A stretch of 64,000 bases of DNA. It comes from Sternotherus odoratus (taxonomy: Eukaryota > Chordata > Testudines > Kinosternidae). The number at the start of each line of letters is the position of its first letter. Position 1 is the first letter of the stretch. A program made the position numbers and the translations under genes. The notes beneath the pieces were generated by a model. It was not told the DNA's origin and did no database searches. It worked only from the letters and a program-made list of their open reading frames with translations. Location: assembly GCA_032164245.1 (NCBI GenBank), contig JAVMKO010000001.1:82209892-82273891 (forward strand). Direction: 5' to 3'. Positions 33,059 through 44,382 of the stretch are shown in pieces.

Positions 33059-33174
33059 TACAATTCCCAGTAATCATTGGGCTTAAAGAGGCTATGTCCT
33101 ATATAGACATGGTGAATGCACCTGCACTTACAGACCAGAACTGTTTGTCACCCATTCACTTTTAGGTTCTAATT

Positions 33175-33290
33175 CAACCAAATTATTACTTATTTGTATT
33201 ATGGTAGTGTCTAGAGATCAGGGATCTCATTGTATTACACCACTGAAACACATAGTAAGAGCTAATCCTTGCTCTGAAGACATTTAAGCA
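33175..33290 (+). repeat. Ancient interspersed repeat
   Basis: Contains TTATTTGTATTATGGTAGTG, GATCAGGGATCTCATTGT and ACACATAGTAAGAGC, the same family as 21,690-21,860. Confidence 0.45.
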
Positions 33291-33291
33291 T

Positions 33292-33772
33292 TACTCCTGG
33301 GAGAATTCTGTGCCAAAGATATTAAAATTCTGCATGCAATATTTAAAAATTATGCATATTTTATTTTTCAAAATAATATAATCATGAATTTCATTTATTT
33401 TGGTAATTTATTCCAAAATACCTGTCAGCAGGTATGACTGTAAAAATACAGACTACAGAAAAGATTCAGGAAATGTCATCCTTACTTCTCTGCTGCTCCT
33501 GGCAGTGGCGCTGCCTTCAGAGCTGGGCATCTGGCTAGCAGTCGCTGCTCTCCTCTCTGTCTTCATGGGGGAGATGAGGTTTAGCAGTCTGTGGCACATT
33601 TTTCACAGCCATAAATTTGATGAACCCCTAACTATAAGAGGGAGGATGGCGCCACTACAGCCAGATGAGGGAAAACTGGAAAAGGGAAGCATTTTGATGG
33701 AAATCATAAATTCTGTGTGAAATAATAAAATTCTGTGGAGAACATTAATTCTGTGAAAATTCTACATTGCCT
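33292..33772. mobile_element. Probable hAT-derived repeat
   Basis: Starts ACTCCTGGGAGAATTCTGTG and ends with repeated AATTCTGTG motifs. The right TIR is not intact. Confidence 0.4.
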
Positions 33773-33835
33773 CCCTCTGCTTAGGATTCACAGCTGGTTT
33801 CTCACAAGAGGAAAGGCATGGGCAAGTGCCCTTCT

Positions 33836-33968
33836 TTAGCCCAGTTGTTAGAGCACTCACCCAGCACATGAAAGACCCAGGTTTAAATCCCACCTCCTAA
33901 TTTGGAACAAGTATTTGAACCCAGGCCGCCCATCTGCTAGGTGAATGCCCTAACCATGTGGCTATTCT
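33836..33968. repeat. Head-to-head tRNA-like dimer
   Basis: Two units of about 61 bp in inverted orientation. Left (plus): A-box-like TAGCCCAGTTGTTAGAGC and B-box-like GGTTTAAATCC. Right (minus): TAGCCACATGGTTAGGGC and GGGTTCAAAT. The spacer is only about 10 bp, so the transcript would fold into a long hairpin. Confidence 0.65.
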
Positions 33969-34317
33969 GAGGTGCATGGCTCTGGGTCTCACCACTATTA
34001 CCTCCTCCTCCTCTTTCTCTGGTGTCTTGGGCACCAGATCTGGTAGGTGTTCCCCGAGAATGCCAACCATATGGGGCCCTGTGGGAAAACTAGGTGGGGC
34101 AAGGCCTAGTTTGATGCTGCCATTTGGGTTTAGGCATAAGCTGAGTGTCAGGACTTAGGCAGCTGTATGCATGCCCAGCAGTAGAAATTCAGGCACCTGG
34201 AGAACTTAGGCACCTCAACGGTACTTAGGCACCTAACTCACATTCCAATCAGTGGGACTTAGGTACCTAAATAACTTTTATAATCTGGGCCCTATGGTCT
34301 TTAAGCAGGAGTGAAAG

Positions 34318-34440
34318 TAACTATAGGCACTTACTGGTATGGGGCGGGGCGGGGCGGGTCCTCGGGCAGAAGGGGTGGACCAGGGGGGATTCAGAGCCGG
34401 CCCCAGTCCACCTCGTACCAGTAAGTGCCTGTAGTTGGGA
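34318..34440. repeat. Inverted-repeat element with GGGGC tandem
   Basis: CTATAGGCACTTACTGGTA and its inverted match TACCAGTAAGTGCCTGTAG lie about 115 bp apart, enclosing a (GGGGC)n run. The sequence continues to about 34,640 as a repeat-like GT/GGG-rich stretch. Confidence 0.5.
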
Positions 34441-35494
34441 CAGCTGTTCCCTTTGCCCCTCCCTCCCACCGTTGGCATCGCTTTAATGTTGCTGCGCCCT
34501 CCTACTGGCATGGACACTGACTGGCTGGGGGGGGGGGGGGGAGGGTAGGGGTAAGGGGTAGGGATGTTAATGTGGGCTGCATATGGGCCGGTAGGTTTTT
34601 TTACCAATACACCATACCAGCCCACTATCACTCTTGTCTTTCTGTGCCTATGGAGTTAGGTGACAGCTAAGCTGGGATTTTGAGGTTCTAAATTTTGGAT
34701 GGGTACCTAAAATGTCAGAGTCTAAATCCCTTTGTGGCCTCAACTTTTTACTGCAGCAGTTCCTACTGACTTACTGTTTCTCCTCATGATTTGTATGCTC
34801 AGGAGTGTATCCTAATGGGATCATGGGATTTTCCAAAAGAGGGTTATGCTGTGTTGTTGGAATGGAGGCAATAAATGGTGATGGTCTGTGCCAACTAGCT
34901 TCACATTTTGGTTCTGAAAAGCGGGAGTGATTTAAATGAGTTTTTTCAGAACACTTTTATCGGTGGAATGGGGGAGAAACATGGATGGATGTCACCAGGC
35001 GAGGTTTGAATGCTGCTAATGCTTCAGTGATTTTATGTACAAATATCATGCTTTAGTGACTTGAATACTAATAAATAAAGTGATTTGTCTCAAAAGAGCT
35101 GCTTGTTTTTGTGACTGACTGACTGACTAGAAGACATACACTTCCCCCATTCCCTCCCATGCAATCACAGATAAATCTAATACCTCAAAACTATCAGCTG
35201 CTAAAATCATTAAACTGCAGGGAACCTTGTATCATGTCTCATTCCAGGGAACACAATAAGATCAAACTCGCCCCCTTCCCCTACTCTATACACTAGCTGT
35301 CTTAATGGCTTCCTTGCCACCTTCAAATCCTATTCTAAATAATCATTCTAATTTTAAAAACACCGACCCATTCTCGTGTATTAACTGCCTCCTCCCTTCA
35401 CATTCCATCAGCACCCTGCCTTTCTGATCTTATGTCCATGAGTCTACAGCATACACTTGTGAAATAAGTGATATTTCTGCACAGTGTGCAGTTG

Positions 35495-35645
35495 CAGCGG
35501 GGAAAAGTGCTTGCTTAGATTGTAAGCTCATGTGAGATAGAGGCCAAATGTTTGTACAGTGCCTAGCAGAATGGGGGGCATTGATCCATGATTGAGGCCC
35601 CCAGGAGCTACCACAGTACAAATAATAAAGTATGGCAAAGGTAAG
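35495..35645 (+). repeat. Ancient interspersed repeat with (ATA)n tail
   Basis: Contains TTAGATTGTAAGCTCATGTG, TTTGTACAGTGCCTAGCAGA and GAGCTACCACAGTACAAATAATAA, a conserved amniote repeat. Confidence 0.55.
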
Positions 35646-36193
35646 GCTTGCATAACAGTATTGTGTTCTAACTGATCCAACATGTCAAGGTACTGGTTGT
35701 GCTCTAGCGCAAGTCCTCTGGGATGTGCAGCGATGTCAAACTTCCTGTGCACTCTAGATGCACTGTCTGGCTTCCATCCGGGGACACTTCTTGCTGGGGC
35801 AGAAATGAAGAAGCCCAAGACAGGGCAGTCGTAGGCTGCAGCTACATAGGATAGTAGAAAGGTTTTTGGACTTCATTTCTGAACGTGGTTCCTCTTCATA
35901 ATAAAGTGTTCATCTTGAAACTGGTCTGATTGTCAGTAAGATTCCACATGGTTCCAGGAGTGGAAGGTACAGTGTGCTGAAAGATCTCATATTACAATTG
36001 ATGCTACAGAGTCTGTGGAAAGGCAAATAACTCCGCCATTAGCCCTGAGAATCCGGGGAAATGCTGAGCATGCCTGGAAATGGTGCAAATAGCAATTTGA
36101 GCTGTGTATGAATCCCTCTGGGGCAAAGAAATGGAGGATGAGCAAAAGATTGCTCTGCTCTTAACAGTGCTAGGCATAGACGCCCTAGATGTA

Positions 36194-36506
36194 CAGTAGA
36201 CTCTCGATTATCCAGGATTGGGTTAACCAGAATGTGGATTAACCAGGATGTAAAAAAAATATATGCGTAACTCGCAGGGCCGGCTCTGGCTTTGTTGCCG
36301 TCCCAAGCACATGCAAAAAAAAATAAATACACAACAACCCCACCAGGGCACAGGGCAGCCAGTGAACCAACACCCTCTTCCCCTGGTGCAGGGTGGCTGG
36401 TGAACCAACCCTCCCCCCCATACTTCCTATGGATGGTGATTATCTGGGATTTTATTAACCAGGATTAATTTTTTCCCTATCATCCTGGATAATCAAGAGT
36501 CTACTG
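36194..36506. mobile_element. Tigger/pogo-like miniature element
   Basis: The ends CAGTAGACTCTCGATTATCC and, inverted, CAGTAGACTCTTGATTATCC are flanked by TA. 313 bp. The interior includes a GGGCCGGCTCTGGC segment of another repeat. Confidence 0.85.
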
Positions 36507-37482
36507 TATACAGTGCATTGCATACAGATGGGTGGTGGAGAGGGAGAAGAAAGTGTTGCAGAAATAATGAAAAGGGTTTGAGAATCATCGTGTTTCTAGA
36601 AAAAAATATGCTTATTAGAGGTATGTGTTCAGGATGAGAAAACAAAATGAAGTGGAAACAATAGAGGAGTTTGTCACAGACTTATAACTAAAAAGTCAGT
36701 CCTGTGAATGTGGAGTATTAAAAGATTCATTAAAAATCAGATTGCCCAGGGATGTAGCAATAAAAAAAAAGTTTGTGAACAGTTATTAAGGGAGATGGAT
36801 CTGAAACTAGAAAGGGCACTATGTATCTGTCAAGAGGAAGAACAATCTTAACACAAGTAAAAAGGCTAGAAACAGGCACAGAGCCCATGACTTAGTTTTA
36901 TAATTAAACCAACAAGGGAAGAGTTCATAGAAATTAAATTAGTCAAGAACAGAAACATGGAAAACAGGAAACCAGGCCAGCAACATGTCAACCAGCATGA
37001 GTATAGTAAATGCCCAGCATACAGACAGATATATAGAAACTATAATAAACCCAACCAATGTGTAGCAAAAGCAAGAAAGTGCATGTATTACATGCAGAAA
37101 GGGATTCCTCAAATGAAAAGGAAGAGCTGTTTTTAACCACAACAATGGAGGAGGCTGAAAACTCTAAACACTGGTTAATTAAAATGTGCAAAAATGCCAT
37201 AAATGCGACATACAAAACTGACACGGACATTCACGACGAGTAAATGTAGTAACAAAATCTGAAATAGAGTGGTGTGAGGAGCACATAAAAGAATCAAAAG
37301 TGTCTGTGACAGACTGTAATGAGAGAATAATTCCAGTGTTGGGGAAGTGCACACTGAGACTTGAATATAAAGGTAGAATAATAAAAAAAGAGTTTGTGGC
37401 GGTACACCGAGGTACGCAACCAGTCTTAGGCCTAAGGACACGTGAGGTGCTTGGTCTTGTTAACAGGATGTAGGCCATAGAT

Positions 37483-37788
37483 CAAGGGTAGGCAAACTAT
37501 GGCCCACGTCCCAAAGGCGGCTCGTGTGCTGATTTTCAGTGGCACTCACACTGCCCGGATCCTGGACACCGGTCCGGGGGGCTCTGCGTTTTAATTTAAT
37601 TTAAATGAAGCTTCTTAAACATTAAAAACCTTATTTACTTTATATACAAAAGTAGCTTTGTTATAGATTATAGACTCAGAAAGAGACCTTCTAAAAATGT
37701 TAAAATGTATTACTGGCACATTGAACCTTAAATTAAAGTGAATAAATGAAGATTCAGCACACCACTTCTGAAAGATTGGCAACCCTTG
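37483..37788 (+). mobile_element. hAT miniature element, family A copy 2, perfect TSD
   Basis: 306 bp, flanked by identical 8-bp repeats CCATAGAT (37,475-37,482 and 37,789-37,796). It is homologous to 5,087-5,392 and 51,450-51,759. It is inserted into the gypsy remnant. Confidence 0.9.
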
Positions 37789-37889
37789 CCATAGATAGAC
37801 AGAAAGACAACACAGGACCAGATATGTAAGTATTAATAGGATAATATGAAGCTGTATTCACAGGAAATGGATGGATTCTGGAGGCATGT

Positions 37890-38905
37890 AAGTAAATATA
37901 TCAGTCAGTAGGTTTACGGTATAGTGTGGTGTTTATGTGACCATCACTTATTTGCACTGTAGTGTCCAGGAAGTGGATCTCTTGTGTGGACTGGTCCAGG
38001 CTGAGGTTGATGGTGGGGTGGAAATTGTTGAAATCCAGGTGGAATTCTTCAAGGGCCTCCTTCCCATGGGTCCAGATGATGAAGATGTTATCAATGTAGT
38101 GCAAGTAGAGGAAGGGCGCTAGGGGTCGAGAGCTGACAAAGCGTTGTTCTAAGTCAACCATAAAAATGCTGGCATACTGTGGGGCCATGTGAATATCCAT
38201 AGCAGTGCCATTGATTTGAAGGTATAAGTTTGGTCTTATTAAGTTGTCCCCAAATCTGAAATAGTTGAGGGTGAGGACAAAGTCACAAAGCTCAGCCACC
38301 AGATGTGCTGTGGCCTCATCAGGGATACTGTTCCTGACAGCTTGTAGTCCATTCTCATGTGGAATACTGGTGTAAAGAACTTCTACATCCATGGTTGCCA
38401 GGATGGTGTTTTCAGGAAGATCATCAATGGATTGTAGTTTCCTCAGGAAGTCCGTCGTGTCTCGAAGTTAGCTAGGCGTGCTGGTAGCACTGGGTCTGAG
38501 GAGAGAGTCCAAATAGTCAGATAATCCTGCCATAAGAGTGCCAATGCCTGAGATGATGGGGCATCCAGGGTTCCCAGGTTTATGGATCTTGGGTAGCAGG
38601 TCGGGGCTCTAGGGATATGTCTGTGTAGATTTGTTCCTGCAGGGAGTTTCTTGAGCAGATGGTGTAGTGTCTTTTGGTACTCCTCAGTGGGATTGGAGGA
38701 TAATGGCCTGTAGAATGCGATGTTGGAGAGTTGTCTGGTAGCCTTCTGTTCATAATCAGACCTGTTCATAATGTTCCCTTCTCGTCATGTGCCAGTATAT
38801 TTATGCCTGTATCTGTAATTTTCACTCCATGCATCTGAAGAAGTGGGTTTTTTACCCACGAAAGATTATGCCCAAATAAATCTGTTAGTCTTTAAGGAAC
38901 CTTAA
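37890..38905 (-). pseudogene. Penelope-like element fragment (reverse transcriptase)
   Basis: The minus strand encodes an RT N-terminal part (LSNIAFYRPLSSNPTEEYQK, 38,443-38,769) and, after a frameshift, the RT core (VEVLYTSIPHENGL, YIDNIFIIWTHGKEAL, HFLDTTVQISDG; 37,901-38,392). The catalytic YIDD is YIDN here. It lacks the GIY-YIG endonuclease. At the 5' side is the repeat end with a hammerhead-like core (38,835-38,863). Confidence 0.85.
38835..38863 (+). ncRNA. Hammerhead-ribozyme-like core, degenerate
   Basis: CTGAAGA, an unpaired A, then stem GTGGGT / ACCCAC with a five-T loop, then GAAA. This matches the CUGANGA-stem II-GAAA core. No cleavage triplet with stems I and III was identified, and the motif is antisense to the adjacent RT, so activity is doubtful. 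Confidence 0.4.
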
Positions 38906-39649
38906 ACTGAATAAGGCCAAGTGTCAATTTAGAAGAACAGAAATACCATACTTGGGAAAGACTGATCTCTGAGGGAATCTTGCCCAGTGAATCAAAGACT
39001 TAAGCAATACTGAAGATGGAGATCTGAAGATAAAATGGGAATTCAAAGGCGGCTAAACATGTTGAATTATGTCAGCATTTTCACAACTCACTTAAGATAT
39101 CTCCTCAACAGGGTCATCAAATGAGCATGGATGCCAAACTGCAAAAGAGTTCAATGATTTAAAACATATTTTGACATTAGCTTCAATGCTGCAATTTTTT
39201 AACCCATTGAAAGACATCACACTCTCCACAGATGCCTCAAAATGAGGATTGGAAGTAGTATTTATAGTGTCATGTAAATATTGATTGCCAGTCTCATATG
39301 TATCTGGGCAATGACAGTCACAGAGAAGATGGGAAAAAGAGACACTAGGTCTGAAATATGGATGTACAAGATTTTATGGTTGTAGCTTCAAAACAGAAAC
39401 TGGTCTCAAACCACTGACTGCAACACTACAAAGGGACTTGGAGACACACCACCAAAGACACAGCGACTACTTTTGAAAATACAGAAACATGATGTGACCC
39501 TGGAGTTTCAACGAGGATGCCACTTTGTAAAGGATTTTGTTGCATGGATCTTGGGGCCCAAAATTGTACATGGATGCACCAGAGAAACAACTCCAAAGCA
39601 GACAATTGTTACTGCCCTTCATTGTCAAAGTGGTTTCTCAAAGCCTCTC

Positions 39650-40320
39650 TTATGTTAATAGCAGCCCTCTGGGCTCCTCTGACAGCCCAAGCATCTATCT
39701 GGCTGTTCAAACTGTACAGCCAATTGCTCTGCCTCAGTGCTCCACACCTGAGCAAATATTTCACCCTCGGATTCACACAGATTATGCAAAGTGCAACACG
39801 TGGCTATGACCATAGGAATATTATCTTCGGTAAGGTCTAGCCTGCCACTGAGCGACCTTTCAAATGGGAAAGGCACATTTGACTACCATGCGGCACCTGC
39901 TCAGCATGTTGTTAAAATGCTCCTTGTGGTGTCCAGGTGCCCTGTGTAAGGTTTCATGAGCCAGGGCTGCAAGGGGTAAGCCGGGTCTCTCAGGATTACT
40001 ATGGGCATTTCCACATCCCTCACTGTGATCTTGTGGTTTGGAAAGAAAGTCCCTGCCTGCAGCTTTCTGTACAGGCCACTGTTCCTGAAGATGTGTGCGT
40101 CATGCAACTTTCTAGACCAGCCTGCACTGATGTTCGTGAAATGCCCCCGGTGATCCACAAGCTACTGCAACGCCATGGAGAAGTATCCCTTCCTATTCAT
40201 GTATTTAGAGGCAAGGTGGTCTGGTGCTAAAATTGGAATGTGTGTGCCATCAATTGCCCTGCCACAGCTAGGGAAACCCATCTCTGCAAAGCCATCCACT
40301 GTCACAGAGTTTCTTTTTAT
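39650..40320 (-). pseudogene. PIF/Harbinger transposase remnant
   Basis: Minus strand, in order from high to low coordinate: GRAIDGTHIPILAP (first DDE aspartate, about 40,260), an in-frame stop, VDHRGHFTNISAGWS, DAHIFRNSGLY, GDPAYPL-like RDPAYPLQPWLMKPY (second catalytic region; the expected GD is RD here) and CTLHNLCE (near 39,780). It is broken by stops and frameshifts. No TIRs found. Confidence 0.8.
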
Positions 40321-40942
40321 TCAGCTGATCTGCTAGTTTTTTCAGAGGAAACAAATTGACCAAATAAAAAACAAATCAGAAAATCTCCCCCACTGAGTCC
40401 ATTTCAGTTGTTGCTGTTTTCTTCAGATCTATTTTTTCTGTACTACATTTAGTTTCCAGTTGAAGGAACCTGAAGATAAGATGATTATTACTAAGAAATT
40501 TGCAAATGAGCAAAACTCAAATATCCCCTTAAAACCATTTCAGCAAAATTAGTAGGGATGGGCCAAAAACGGTTAGATTTTTATTCAGATTATACCATTT
40601 TGGGAGGTCCTATTACTCAGACAAAATTTGGAACTATTTGGATACATTTATACTGGAATAATAGGAGTAAAATAAGAGGGAGAATGAGAACAACATTAGA
40701 CCCAAAGAGTGGGCAGAAAGCAAAGGGAGAGAAAAACAGCTTTTCTTTTATGATGAATGTTTATTTAGCCTTCATGAGATTCATGCAACAACCAAGAATA
40801 GTTTGAGAACAGGTGGCAGCTGCAGTTCAAGAAAGCAAACAAAATATTAAGATGCATAAGGAATAGAATGAAGGATAATGTGTAAACATAGTTTAATGCC
40901 ATTACATAAAATCAATGGTATGTCCTCCTTTTGAATACTCCG

Positions 40943-42057
40943 TGTGATGGGTTGGACTCCTCTGTCTGGGATGCCACCTGATGTGCTGGGGTCTCACTGA
41001 ACCTACCCTTTCCACCAGCCTGGGTTTCCTCACCCTGTTCTACCGTGACAGACCCTCAAGCCTTCTCCAACACATACACACAGGTAGGGATGCCCCCAGC
41101 TGCAAACAGATAAAGAGACACTGAGACCAGATCTGTGTGGGTGCAATCAGCTCGGGGACTGCCCAGCACTCACATGCAAACCTCCTTTGGAGTATAAACC
41201 CAAAATAATATTGTCTTGTGTTCTATAGAAAGATCAACACAGCACAAGCTCATAAAAATTTGCCCTCTCTCTTGACATGGAGAGAGATATGCATGACTGT
41301 TTCCTTCCCCTCCCCCGCCATATGAATTGCACAACCTGGGTTTTGAAATAAACAAGAAATAAGTTTATTAACTACAAAAAGTAAATTTTAAGTGATTATA
41401 AGTGATAGCAAACAGAACAAAGCAGATTATGGAGCAAATAAAATAAAACACGCAAACTAAGCTTAATACACTCAAGAAACAGGTTATAAAATGTAATTTC
41501 TCACCCCAAGTGTTCTTTTAGGCAGGTTGCAGAGTTTCTGTAGCTTAGAGTTCCAGATATTTCTCTTTACAGAGTGGACCCCTGTCTCAGCCTGGACTCA
41601 GTCCCTGCCTTTTGGGGTGGGGAGGCAATGGAGAAGAGTCCTGTTTGCCTTACTCTCCAGCCTTAAATAGAATTTACATAAGGCGAGAGCCCTTTGTTTC
41701 TAGTGGAAAAATACCAGCTGTGTCCAAGGTGGTAGTCCATACCAGGTGACATCATCAGATGAATCTGGAGTGTCAGAGCAACATCCCAGGAAGCTCCTCG
41801 GGATGGTTCACTCAGGCTGATTGCCCACTGTCTGGTGGGCATTCTCCCAAGTACACACACAGTTATAATTGTTACATAGTCGATATTCCTAACTTCAAAT
41901 ACAGAAATGATTAATGAATACAAATTGGATAAACATATTCAGTAGATTATATACTTTTCAATGATACCTCACGACTCATCTTGCAAAAAACATATCTTAT
42001 TTATGCCATATTCATATAATAACTATCTCTATGAAGAATATGGGGTGTAATGTCACA
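40943..42057 (-). mobile_element. Solo LTR, about 1.1 kb
   Basis: Inverted ends TGTGATGGG and AATGTCACA. The minus strand carries AATAAACTTATTTCTTG near 41,355. The TSD is poor (CTCCG versus CTGGG). No coding part, apparently a retroviral-type LTR. Confidence 0.65.
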
Positions 42058-42368
42058 CTGGGTTCAGTTTGGATCAAAATCTCAAACATATATAGCAGAC
42101 AGTGTCTGTGGGAGGTGCGGGCAGATGGGAACATGGGGGGACACCTAGGAGGGTTCAGAGACAGGCAATTAAAATTATTACAAGCATGGAAGCATTTTCA
42201 TACCAGAAGAGACTGAAAAAATTGGGATTGTTTGACCTAAAGAGGAGACACATCAGAGGGAGTATGCTAAAGATACATAAAATGAAGAATGGCACAGAAA
42301 AGGAAGATCAGACATTGTTAGTCACTGTTTTTCATAAAGCAAGAACAGAAGGAACATTTACTGGAAAT

Positions 42369-42720
42369 TGTGGCAGGGTGGGCCTGACCCAGCCTGCCGC
42401 CCCTTTAAGAGGGAGAAAAGCCCTCTGCAAACCTCCCTTGCAGAAAGCCTAATTAGCCACGTGGGCTGCAGAAGGCTCAGGCTTGATGAGCTGCACCTGG
42501 CAGCCTCCTAAGGGGGATAAAAGCCTGCCAGGCAGGAAGCCCAGGGTGGTGGTGGTATGGTAGTGTGGAGTGAGAGAAAGAGCTGTAAGCTGAAGAGCTG
42601 AACTATAAAGCTGTGTATATTGGTGGTGGGGCCTTGCACTGTGAAATAAAGAGCACTGTTGGAGCCAAAGAAGAGTTTCCTGCCTGTGTTTGAAGAGGGG
42701 TGAGAAGGTGATCTGTCACA
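42369..42720 (+). mobile_element. Solo LTR, 352 bp
   Basis: TGTGGCAGGG...TGTCACA, flanked by AAAT direct repeats (42,365-42,368 and 42,721-42,724). It has a GATAAAAG TATA-like box near 42,516 and AATAAA at 42,645-42,650. Confidence 0.85.
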
Positions 42721-42836
42721 AAATGAAAGGCTAAATATTTAAAACTGATAAAAGAAACATTTTCATCAAATGCACAAATAGCCAGTGGAATTCACTGCCA
42801 CAATAGATCATTGATTCCAAAATCTTAGTAAGGTAC

Positions 42837-43523
42837 TGTTAGGACCGGAAGACATTGTGACGGGCAATCTCTAGGAAGTGCAGTTGCGTTTCTAAGTCAA
42901 CTCCAGGAGAGTGCATAATGGTGGTTGTAGAACGCGCAAGACATTGTCACGGTGCAGGGCCTAGCAGTAGGAAGCGCTCCCTCGGCCCCCCTCCTGGAAA
43001 GGCACTAGGCCATAAACAACGCTCTCAAGGTAACGGCAGCTCGTTATCTCTTGGGAAGATGAACTCAGAACACAGTCCTGCTACTGCCTGCTGTGTTTTG
43101 TCTGCCTCTTGCTCTCTGTCTCACTTTGCTATCCGTATGTGCTTGAAAGCAAATTCCTAGCTGTATGAGTGTTTACCCTGTCTGTGTGAGAGCAAACGCG
43201 TGGGGAACTAATTGGGGAAACTAAGGTAGAATTACGTAGTCAATGAGCGTAACCAATCAACTGTTGCTTGCAAATGAGATATGAGTATGTATGAGATGCA
43301 AATGTGTGAGTGTACTTAAGCTCACTCCTGTGGGCTATTTTTGGGCTTTTTCTTTCTTTCTTCCCGGCTACTGCTCCGAAGAGTCTGGGTACTCCTTCTG
43401 CGGTCGCGCTGATCTGACAGCCCTCTCAGTGCCAGGACCGGGACCTTCCAATAAACTCACTTACTTAGTTACTTAACCACGTGTGTGTGCCTTGTCTCGC
43501 AATCTCCAAAGTACCTCACAACA
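42837..43523 (+). mobile_element. Solo LTR, 687 bp, perfect TSD
   Basis: TGTTAGGACC...CTCACAACA with identical GGTAC flanks (42,832-42,836 and 43,524-43,528). AATAAA is at 43,450-43,455. Confidence 0.92.
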
Positions 43524-44117
43524 GGTACCAAAAGGGACTGGCCATTTTTATAGATAATGTGACTATCCAGAATAATTGTAATTTAAAAACAAACACACAC
43601 GTGGTAGAAACCCTCACATTTCAGGACATAAACCAAAGTCTAATTTTTAGGGGGTGGGAAGTAATGTTGCCTGGGGGGAAGGTTATCCCATAACTGTCAA
43701 TGATGGTTTTATTTATTTACTTATTGCACCTTCCTCTGATGTAGCTGGTACTCTTTCACTGCCAGTGACAAAATACTGGGCTAGGGGGACCGCTAGTCTG
43801 ATCCAGTATGTCAATTTCTGTGTTCCTTTGTACGTGAATGGATGCACAAGACCTACTAAAATAAGACCACCATGTGTGTCTATTTTGTTTGGCCCAAGCT
43901 TATCCCAGTACAGAACTCATCATAGGCCTATAGCCTAATCACTATGGTATGTTTTCTAAACAAGCTAATTATCTTGTCTATGCATCCCAATGATTGCAAA
44001 CCCACCCCCCTTCATGACAGTGGAATCCTCTTGTAACAAAGGTATTAATTTCACAGAACAACTTTCACTGGAATTGCAATAACCACCTTGCTATGCACAT
44101 TGGAGTTTGTTTCCACA

Positions 44118-44238
44118 TAGAGTGACCAGATGTCCCGATTTTATAGGGACAATCACATTTTTGGGGTCTCTGTCTTATATAGGCTCCTATTACCCCCACC
44201 CCGTCCCGATTTTTCACATTTGCTGTGTGGTCACCCTA
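44118..44238 (+). mobile_element. Short hAT element (family B), copy 1
   Basis: TAGAGTGACCAGATGTCCC...GGTCACCCTA, 121 bp. The flanks TTTCCACA and TTTCCACT match at 7 of 8 bases. Confidence 0.85.
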
Positions 44239-44257
44239 TTTCCACTTCACTATCAAT

Positions 44258-44382
44258 TAGGGTGAGCAGATGTCCCGATTTTGTAGGGACAGTCCTGATT
44301 TTTGGAGCTTTTTCTTACATAGGCACCTATTATCCTCCCCCCCCCCATCTTGATTTTTTACACTTGCTGTCTGGTCACCCTA
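44258..44382 (+). mobile_element. Short hAT element (family B), copy 2
   Basis: TAGGGTGAGCAGATGTCCC...GGTCACCCTA, 125 bp. The flanks CTATCAAT and CAATCAAT match at 7 of 8 bases. It lies 19 bp from copy 1, in the same orientation. Confidence 0.85.

Larger units (their letters stand above)
36600..39520 (+). pseudogene. Degraded Ty3/gypsy element (gag, protease, RT, RNase H traces), nested insertions
   Basis: Reading the plus strand in shifting frames gives gag-like (36,660-36,900), zinc-knuckle-like (near 37,010-37,080) and protease/early-pol-like text (37,180-37,480). The RT palm/connection text appears at 38,905-39,250 (YLGKD, a lysine-rich PEDK-like segment, a TLST/SVDASK-like segment) and the end of RNase H near 39,400-39,515. 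It has many stops and frameshifts. It is split by a hAT miniature element (37,483-37,788) and a Penelope-like fragment (37,890-38,905). It is not functional. Confidence 0.6.
42058..43838 (+). mobile_element. CR1 3' end split by two solo LTRs
   Basis: CR1-like segments at 42,058-42,368 (GAGACTGAAAAAATTGGGATTG), 42,721-42,836 (CACTGCCACAATAGATC) and 43,529-43,838 (TGCACCTTCCTCTGATG, GGGCTAG..GATCCAGTATG) join in the correct order when the two LTRs are removed. Confidence 0.85.

Noticed and set aside
32467..33063. 198-residue arginine/glycine-rich frame spanning a whole TIR element
   Set aside because: Product of the GC-rich repeat of about 54 bp and its inverted copy; it includes the transposon ends.
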